A DNA stretch of 64,000 nt, taken from positions 1,077,501-1,141,500 of the forward strand of contig JAFBJZ010000324.1 of NCBI GenBank assembly GCA_016785225.1, given 5' to 3'. This DNA comes from Psettodes erumei (lineage: Eukaryota > Chordata > Actinopteri > Pleuronectiformes > Psettodidae). Of the stretch, positions 62,743 through 64,000 are shown one piece after another. The notes under the pieces are model-generated. The model was not told the origin of the DNA, searched no databases, and worked only from the letters and a program-made list of their open reading frames with translations. The stretch's first letter is position 1, and every line of letters starts with the position of its first letter. The translations under genes and the position numbers were made by a program.

Positions 62743-62883
62743 TGTGTGTGGGGGGGGGGGCAGTACAGATGGCTACAATGATGATACCGACGCTGAATCT
62801 TTTTCCTGCTCTCTCTCTGCCTCCTCAGGGTGCTGGATGAAATTCTGCAGAAACTAGTTCATCTGGTGCAAGAGGAAGAGTGT
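23440..62883 (+). CDS. carmil3: CARMIL-family protein, probably CARMIL3 (5' part, 20 exons, residues 1-549)
   Basis: CARMIL proteins bind the barbed-end capping protein and control actin assembly at the membrane, through an N-terminal PH-like domain, a leucine-rich-repeat (LRR) horseshoe, a helical dimerisation domain and a C-terminal capping-protein-binding region. Joined coding segments: 23440-23497, 25764-25858, 35086-35136, 36195-36254, 36343-36464, 39680-39774, 40165-40235, 40422-40495, 44792-44867, 45360-45448, 46872-46966, 48337-48423, 50391-50500, 51773-51850, 54714-54790, 58763-58867, 60559-60628, 60728-60809, 62600-62696, 62829-62883. Every junction is GT-AG and the phases agree, giving 1647 nt (549 codons) with no stop. 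Residues about 20-130 are PH-like, 130-160 a linker, and about 200-549 hold LRRs such as LLHLDLSKNPGVL and LVHLDLSGTDC. The start ATG sits in a good context (caccATGg), and an in-frame TAA lies upstream at 23356-23358 with no ATG between. CARMIL3 is preferred over CARMIL2 or CARMIL1 from remembered similarity across NREFNLLDFSHL and WFTKLYCKD. The family call is near certain and the paralogue call probable. The dimerisation and capping-protein-binding parts are outside the window. Confidence 0.93.
23811..23881 (+). repeat. (GT)35 microsatellite in intron 1
   Basis: Seventy uninterrupted bases of GT, the longest simple array in the window, about 310 bases after the exon 1 donor. Confidence 0.98.
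23986..24020 (+). repeat. (CA)17 microsatellite in intron 1
   Basis: About 35 bases of CA, complementary to the GT arrays on either side. Confidence 0.97.
24051..24106 (+). repeat. (TG)21 plus (TC)7 compound microsatellite in intron 1
   Basis: A TG array to about 24093 passes into a TC array to 24106. Confidence 0.97.
25764..25858 (+). CDS. carmil3: carmil3 exon 2 (residues 20-51)
   Basis: The acceptor ctcttccag precedes it and the donor is GTGAGA. It encodes ESIRKVLDKQALKFV and onward to EDRILV, matching the start of the CARMIL PH-like domain (the E-L/I-x-x-S-I-R helix and the first strands). The 95-nt exon brings the frame to phase 0. Confidence 0.93.
26236..26431 (+). repeat. Tandem duplication of about 109 bp, two copies
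   Basis: Copy 1 (26236-26330) and copy 2 (26345-26431) both begin ACATGGGGTACA and contain AGGCGTCA, then TTGAAGAAGAA and AACCTCA, and end in a GT array. Copy 1 has an inserted (AC)13 array (26245-26271) where copy 2 has GGCAGTGC. The internal arrays differ in length. Confidence 0.88.
27011..27056 (+). repeat. (GGGA)n tract
   Basis: Six or more GGGA units within a purine-only stretch. Confidence 0.92.
27311..27331 (+). repeat. Poly(T) run
   Basis: An uninterrupted run of about 21 T. It could be the reverse-strand tail of a retrotransposed element, but no body is recognisable next to it. Confidence 0.9.
27588..27631 (+). repeat. (CA)22 microsatellite
   Basis: About 44 bases of CA in intron 2. 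Confidence 0.97.
29735..29890. repeat. Possible MITE-like fragment
   Basis: The stretch CAGACCAGAACAACGATCAC and the later AGGAGGTGGTCTCAGTC resemble a fish non-autonomous repeat I only partly recall. Ends and family are not established. Confidence 0.25.
31749..31776 (+). repeat. (CA)14 microsatellite
   Basis: About 28 bases of CA in intron 2; followed about 80 bases later by a TG then GA compound tract (31855-31911). Confidence 0.96.
31855..31911 (+). repeat. TG / GA compound simple repeat
   Basis: Short TG units give way to GA/GAGA units with few interruptions and then ACAGACAGAG. Confidence 0.9.
32045..32074 (+). repeat. (GT)15 microsatellite
   Basis: About 30 bases of GT in intron 2. 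Confidence 0.96.
35086..35136 (+). CDS. carmil3: carmil3 exon 3 (residues 52-68), 51-nt symmetric microexon-like exon
   Basis: The acceptor is ctcccctcag and the donor GTAAAT. It encodes VLATWRLYLFAVKVPTK, a core strand pair of the PH-like domain that is highly typical of the family (human paralogues have a W-R-x-x-L-F motif here). Both ends are phase 0, so skipping would keep the frame and delete 17 residues. A C-rich run and a CA array begin about 15 and 40 bases after the donor. Confidence 0.95.
35150..35213 (+). repeat. C-run plus (CA)n array next to the exon 3 donor
   Basis: A run of about eleven C (35150-35160) is followed by CA-rich sequence and about eighteen CA units (35177-35213), all within 80 bases of the exon 3 donor. 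Confidence 0.96.
35440..35652 (-). repeat. Fragment of a dispersed teleost repeat (TTAGCTTAGC family), inverted orientation
   Basis: Contains TATACAGACTAAACAAATCA, GTTCATTAATGAACTTCAGA, then CACAGCCAGGTTAGCCGTTT and GCTAAGCTAACTGGCTTCA, in the order of one strand of an abundant percomorph repeat. A fragment of the other strand is at 63600-63745. Confidence 0.6.
36195..36254 (+). CDS. carmil3: carmil3 exon 4 (residues 69-88)
   Basis: The acceptor is tttttcag and the donor GTGAGA. It encodes VEVTFNFLEIRAMNT and PEHQ, the next strands of the PH-like domain, with the conserved F-x-x-L-E-I/V motif. At 60 nt and phase 0 on both sides it is also a frame-neutral exon. Only an 88-bp intron separates it from exon 5. 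Confidence 0.95.
36343..36464 (+). CDS. carmil3: carmil3 exon 5 (residues 89-128)
   Basis: The acceptor is cactgcag and the donor GTAAGC. It encodes VIIDTDKTTYSLRL, then a helix (DQLDHMVSHINYALSRVF) that matches the C-terminal helix of the CARMIL PH-like domain. It ends in phase 2. Confidence 0.95.
38745..38870 (+). repeat. Dispersed teleost repeat fragment (CCCAGAGGATGA family)
   Basis: Reads CTTTTGGATGGATTGCCTTA, then GCTGCCCAGAGGATGATTCC and TAATGACTTTGGTG, then a GGTTGATGTT motif. Same family as 11600-11850. Confidence 0.7.
39425..39640 (+). repeat. Dispersed teleost repeat fragment (same family)
   Basis: Contains CACCATGAGGTTGATGTTTG, TTGATTGAAATGTCTAAACA, and later CATTTAGCTCAAAGCATTGC and CATGGAGCTGCTA, in family order. 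It ends about 40 bases before exon 6. Confidence 0.7.
39680..39774 (+). CDS. carmil3: carmil3 exon 6 (residues 129-160), linker
   Basis: The acceptor is gtctcttag and the donor GTGAGT. It encodes a polar linker rich in D, N, S and E, with SPNSESS near its end and the C of the CGGF motif completed with exon 7. The SPNSE(T/S) stretch is a feature I recall from CARMIL3 and is one reason for that paralogue call. Confidence 0.92.
39775..40164 (+). other. carmil3: carmil3 intron 6
   Basis: A 390-bp intron. The frame of exon 6 stays open to a stop at about 39975, so retention would truncate the protein. Nothing else was noted. Confidence 0.85.
40165..40235 (+). CDS. carmil3: carmil3 exon 7 (residues 161-184)
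   Basis: The acceptor is atctttcag and the donor GTGAGG. It encodes GGFSETYEALCDYNG, then EEVQW, the signature segment that begins the N-cap of the LRR domain in all vertebrate CARMILs. Confidence 0.96.
40422..40495 (+). CDS. carmil3: carmil3 exon 8 (residues 185-208)
   Basis: The acceptor is ctgctccag and the donor GTGACA (not a strong consensus). It encodes DVDTIYHSQDNREFNLLDF and SHLDS, the highly conserved W-D-V-D-T-I-Y region. It ends in phase 2 and is followed by the 4.3-kb intron 8, which contains a candidate poison exon. Confidence 0.96.
41603..41674 (+). other. Candidate unannotated 72-nt cassette (poison) exon in intron 8
   Basis: An 18-base or longer pyrimidine tract (ctctctctctcttgctctct and onward) ending cacttttgtcag precedes it, and the donor is GTAAGA. 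Spliced between exons 8 and 9 it would be read R-S-L-G-R-S and then a TAG at 41619-41621, a premature stop about residue 215. It is predicted from splice signals only. Confidence 0.25.
43060..43370 (+). repeat. Dispersed teleost repeat, two or three internal units
   Basis: Units with GTGCCCAGAGGATAATTTCC, ATATTCATTGTTCCCACTGG and CTCCCCAGAGGATGAACCCC follow one another at roughly 100-base spacing, each followed by a degenerate TTTGGTGA-type motif. Same family as 38745 and 57290. Confidence 0.6.
44729..44776 (+). repeat. (GT)24 microsatellite abutting the exon 9 acceptor
   Basis: Forty-eight bases of GT end 15 bases before exon 9 (44792), leaving only ACGTCTCCATTCCAG between. Confidence 0.98.
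44792..44867 (+). CDS. carmil3: carmil3 exon 9 (residues 209-234)
   Basis: Encodes RDLAVIVASIAYN and WFTKLYCKDMRI, an LRR-domain segment close to CARMIL3. The acceptor (ctccattccag) has a very short pyrimidine tract because a (GT)24 array runs to about 15 bases from the AG. The donor is GTAACT. Confidence 0.95.
44868..45359 (+). other. carmil3: carmil3 intron 9
   Basis: A 492-bp intron, AT-rich, with nothing recognisable besides its splice signals. Confidence 0.8.
45360..45448 (+). CDS. carmil3: carmil3 exon 10 (residues 235-263)
   Basis: The acceptor is ttctcatcag and the donor GTAGGT. It encodes GSEVVDQVLHTVSKSN and then LEELTLENAGLKS, a clear LRR (L-x-x-L-x-L-x-x-x-x-L). It ends in phase 2. 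Confidence 0.95.
45449..46871 (+). other. carmil3: carmil3 intron 10
   Basis: A 1,423-bp intron. About 45505-45790 is almost purely pyrimidine on the + strand, with recurrent CTCACCTC and CTCCC motifs; this explains the long but meaningless open frame there. The remainder is AT-rich. Confidence 0.85.
46872..46966 (+). CDS. carmil3: carmil3 exon 11 (residues 264-295)
   Basis: The acceptor is gtccccag and the donor GTACCG. It encodes DFPQKMASALSENPAS and IHSLNLAHNALDNQ, a canonical ribonuclease-inhibitor-like LRR with an alpha-helical half followed by LxLxxNxL. Confidence 0.95.
46967..48336 (+). other. carmil3: carmil3 intron 11
   Basis: A 1,370-bp intron with TG-rich stretches near 47325-47345 and 47780-47900. 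No other feature was recognised. Confidence 0.85.
48337..48423 (+). CDS. carmil3: carmil3 exon 12 (residues 296-324)
   Basis: The acceptor is ctcacaccag and the donor GTAGGG. It encodes GVSNLIQQVCRLNKG and then LRLLNLSKTSLSSK, one LRR. The phase-1 ends on both sides match exon 11 and exon 13. Confidence 0.95.
48424..50390 (+). other. carmil3: carmil3 intron 12
   Basis: A 1,967-bp intron with A-rich stretches near 48565-48640, a T-run near 49009-49021 and a short (GT)n at 49792-49812. No exon candidate was noticed. Confidence 0.85.
50391..50500 (+). CDS. carmil3: carmil3 exon 13 (residues 325-361)
   Basis: The acceptor is ctccgattag and the donor GTGAGG. It encodes GVVSLSQALCSSDDYSNS and LLHLDLSKNPGVLSGED, one LRR. 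The NPG turn after LSK is shared with CARMIL2/3 rather than CARMIL1 as I recall them. Confidence 0.95.
50501..51772 (+). other. carmil3: carmil3 intron 13
   Basis: A 1,272-bp intron with a T-run of about 19 (50554-50572). Otherwise unremarkable. Confidence 0.85.
51773..51850 (+). CDS. carmil3: carmil3 exon 14 (residues 362-387), symmetric exon with weak donor
   Basis: The acceptor is gtcgtgcag. It encodes NLYLFLAQPNC and LVHLDLSGTDCTVDS, one LRR with the conserved FLAQPN motif. At 78 nt with phase 0 at both ends it could be skipped in frame. The donor is GTTTGT, well away from the GTRAGT consensus. Confidence 0.94.
52621..52780 (+). repeat. Dispersed teleost repeat fragment (left part)
   Basis: Reads ACCACTGGAGGTAGATTTGG, then ACATTTATCTGGCAGGTACA and GTTACT, then GTGGTGCATTGTTA, in the order of a fish repeat I recognise. 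The right part follows at 53215 after about 430 unrelated bases. Confidence 0.5.
53215..53370 (+). repeat. Dispersed teleost repeat fragment (right part)
   Basis: Contains CAGCTCCACCTTAACCTGCT, CACATTAATGCACCATAAAT, TTGAGTACTTCTTACTGGAC and TTACTTGTCATGGAGTTTTC, matching the second half of the same family. Confidence 0.6.
54714..54790 (+). CDS. carmil3: carmil3 exon 15 (residues 388-412)
   Basis: The acceptor is tctccgccag and the donor GTGGGC. It encodes LFGALLRGCCADLSYLNL and SKNSFSH, matching the G-A-L-L-x-G-C segment of CARMILs and an LRR strand. Confidence 0.95.
55160..55190 (+). repeat. (GT)15 microsatellite
   Basis: About 31 bases of GT followed by AGCTAGCTAGC. Confidence 0.97.
57290..57480 (+). 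repeat. Dispersed teleost repeat fragment (best-preserved copy)
   Basis: Reads GTCTCAACTATTGAATAGAC, TCATGTCCCCCCTCGGGATG, TTTAATTTGTCCCCTGCTTT and GATGGCATTCCCATCAGCTT, then GCTAAACATTA. The order and wording match the percomorph repeat seen at four other sites here. Confidence 0.75.
58763..58867 (+). CDS. carmil3: carmil3 exon 16 (residues 413-447)
   Basis: The acceptor is cccttttccag and the donor GTGAGT. It encodes RKARDSLPTFRQFFSSAF and SLTHVSLASMKVPPDSL, matching the conserved F-K/R-Q-F-F-S-S motif and one LRR. Confidence 0.95.
58868..60558 (+). other. carmil3: carmil3 intron 16
   Basis: A 1,691-bp intron with a short GT array (60119-60137), G-runs near 60302 and a long pyrimidine-rich 3' end (60370-60556). 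Nothing else was recognised. Confidence 0.85.
60559..60628 (+). CDS. carmil3: carmil3 exon 17 (residues 448-471)
   Basis: The acceptor is tttccttcag and the donor GTACGC. It encodes RALFLGLSNNPHITDLHL and DISSCE, the LRR that in the family reads L-x-L-D-x-S-x-C-E-L-R-S-x-G. The C-E / L-R-S junction with exon 18 confirms the splice. The frame stays open through the 99-bp intron that follows. Confidence 0.95.
60629..60727 (+). other. carmil3: carmil3 intron 17: 99 bp, open in frame (exitron candidate)
   Basis: The intron begins GTACGC and ends ACCCACAG. It is 33 codons long and contains no stop in the reading frame of exons 17 and 18, so retention would insert 33 residues (starting VRSVSLCSSRYN, ending SVFYPQ) between DISSCE and LRSAGA. 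Splicing restores the family-conserved C-E-L-R-S motif, so the spliced form is clearly the main one. Confidence 0.8.
60728..60809 (+). CDS. carmil3: carmil3 exon 18 (residues 472-498)
   Basis: The acceptor is tttacccacag and the donor GTAAGA. It encodes LRSAGAGVIQELFPRVS and GTLDVSDN, continuing the C-E-L-R-S-A-G motif and giving the next LRR strand. Confidence 0.95.
60810..62599 (+). other. carmil3: carmil3 intron 18
   Basis: A 1,790-bp intron with no recognisable nested feature. Confidence 0.85.
62600..62696 (+). CDS. carmil3: carmil3 exon 19 (residues 499-530)
   Basis: The acceptor is ttgtgcgcag and the donor GTATGG. It encodes GLDADLLAVIPAFSRHPS and LKHLMLGKNFNIKG, matching the L-G-K-N-F-N motif shared by CARMILs. 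A GT array starts about 11 bases after the donor. Confidence 0.94.
62697..62828 (+). other. carmil3: carmil3 intron 19: 132 bp, dominated by GT array and G-run
   Basis: The short intron contains a GT array (62708-62749) and a run of about eleven G (62750-62760), leaving few unique bases. The frame through it meets a stop ending at 62781, so retention would truncate the protein. Confidence 0.88.
62708..62760 (+). repeat. (GT)n plus G-run in intron 19
   Basis: About twenty GT units with one TT interruption, followed by the G-run. Confidence 0.97.
62829..62883 (+). CDS. carmil3: carmil3 exon 20 (residues 531-549)
   Basis: The acceptor is ctcctcag and the donor GTGAGT. It encodes VLDEILQKLVHLVQEEEC, the helix after the L-G-K-N-F-N strand. 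I chose the donor at 62884 because GTGAGT is a perfect consensus and leaves phase 0; a GT two bases earlier (62882) would shift the frame. The next exon is beyond 64000. Confidence 0.88.
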
Positions 62884-64000
62884 GTGAGTTGGATTATGTA
62901 ACATATTGTACACGCGCACAGAAATCCTCTGTGGCGTTATGTACAGATGCACTCCTACACATGCCTCGCACATTTGTCGCCACGCACACACATCCCGCGC
63001 ACTCGTCACCGCTTAAAATCTCACGCCCTCGTACGTGCACGCGCAAGATCAATCTGCCACCTGCCGCGCACACGAGGTGCAAACATGCACCCCAGTCGCG
63101 ATGCACGCGGGCCCGGTGAATGATTCATTCGGTCTCGGTTCATTCGCGAGACTCCCGGGGCTCTCTCTGCCCTCCGCTCTGCAAATCCGGCATGACAAGT
63201 AGCTTACTCAATTATTTACCACTGTTGATGGTGATAGCTCACAACCATGCCCCTGCACACACTGATGCATGTATGCAAGTGCGGAGGCACGGGCGAGTGT
63301 AAAAGGCACAAGTTTAAAGGCTTCGCACCAAGTTTGTCAGAGGTCGGCCTGTTCAGTCAGCTCAGCCAGCGAGTGATGACGACACAGACATGAAAGTCAG
63401 CTCCTGCTGAGCTTTGATCCCCTGCCTGATGCTAACACTCCAGTGTATGAGTCACAGAAGGCTGCCAGCAGTAAATGAGAACTCCCCACCGCTGAAATGA
63501 TATGAGACAAATTCCAAATACATAAACAAAATCATCAAGAGTTAGATAAAAACATATTGATTCTGCACTCACGTCTGTTTGCACAGTGTGAAGCAGGAGC
63601 CAGGAGACACTTAGCTTAGCTTAGCTTAGCAAAAAAGTGAAAACAGGGACACTGCAAACCTGGAACAAAATCCACCAACCAGCAACTCTAAAGCTTTTTA
63701 ACTAACTTGTTATATCTCATCTGTAAGTATAAAAATGTTTTCGCCTTAGCCAGCGTTCCTATAGCTCTACACAAACTAAACACTGCTGGTAATTGAGATT
63801 GTGTATGACTAAAAATCGGTTTGGCGCTCATCTCAAGAATATTCATAAATATTCAAAAATGGGATTTTATTCACCAAGTGTTAGCATGAAACACCGGAAC
63901 TAATCATTCAGGCTGTTTGAACTGATGTTGCTGTTTTTTTGCTTCCAATTTTTAAAACTAGTGAATTGGTTTAAGCCAATTTTAACACTGACCTGATTTC
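62884..64000 (+). other. carmil3: Start of carmil3 intron 20 (continues beyond window)
   Basis: No next exon (expected to encode an L-Q-S-L-x-x-A-D-S-like LRR) was found before 64000. 62915-63120 is CG- and CA-rich. A dispersed repeat lies at 63600-63745. Confidence 0.75.
63600..63745 (+). repeat. Fragment of a dispersed teleost repeat (TTAGCTTAGC family)
   Basis: Contains ACTTAGCTTAGCTTAGCTTA, GGAACAAAATCCACCAACCA, GCAACTCTAAAGC and TTGTTATATCTCATCTGTAA, in the family order. Its opposite-strand relative is at 35440-35652. Confidence 0.75.

Noticed and set aside
23440..62883. Assignment to CARMIL1 or CARMIL2 instead of CARMIL3
   Set aside because: The segments NREFNLLDFSHL, WFTKLYCKD, SPNSES and CGGFSETYEALCDYNG fit CARMIL3 best as I remember the human proteins. 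CARMIL2 remains the second choice; a tree with teleost carmil1/2/3 would settle it.
62882..62884. Alternative exon 20 donor two bases earlier
   Set aside because: The GT at 62882 lacks consensus (GTGTGA) and would shift the frame, whereas 62884 gives GTGAGT and phase 0.
1..64000. CRISPR arrays, tRNA or rRNA genes, bacterial operons, viral genes
   Set aside because: I looked for regularly spaced repeats, cloverleaf A/B-box signatures and retroviral or other viral protein motifs and recognised none. Short tRNA-derived SINEs too diverged to see by eye cannot be excluded.

Overview
The window is vertebrate genomic DNA, most likely from a teleost and probably a percomorph fish. It is intron-rich, full of long (CA)n/(GT)n arrays, and carries a decayed Tc1/mariner element plus several dispersed repeats of kinds common in spiny-rayed fish. 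There is one recognisable protein gene, on the + strand: the 5' part of a CARMIL-family gene (capping protein, Arp2/3 and myosin-I linker), best matched to CARMIL3 (LRRC16B). Twenty exons, from the ATG at 23440 to the donor after 62883, join without a frame break into residues 1-549. The remaining part of the protein, which is about 1,300-1,400 residues in the family, lies beyond the right edge.

Layout: 1-23130 is non-coding. It holds a candidate poly(A) signal of an unseen upstream gene (about 3317), two diverged copies of a non-coding module (about 3977 and 9262), a dead Tc1-like transposon (6746-7853), repeat fragments and CpG-richer patches from about 20 kb. The CpG-rich promoter/5'UTR and exon 1 lie at 23215-23740. 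Introns 1 and 2 (2.3 and 9.2 kb) separate exons 1-3. Exons 2-6 encode the N-terminal PH-like domain and linker (35-40 kb apart from exon 2). Exons 7-20 (40-63 kb) encode the start of the leucine-rich-repeat horseshoe, roughly one repeat per exon.

No novel multi-gene system is visible. The observations most worth a second look concern RNA processing of carmil3: a 99-bp intron 17 that is a multiple of three and open in frame (exitron candidate); UG or CA repeats within about 15-45 bases of splice sites of exons 9, 19 and 3; a well-formed unannotated exon candidate in intron 8 that would act as a poison exon; and a weak GTTTGT donor after the symmetric exon 14. All exon calls come from reading frame, splice signals and remembered family similarity; no search or transcript data were available.
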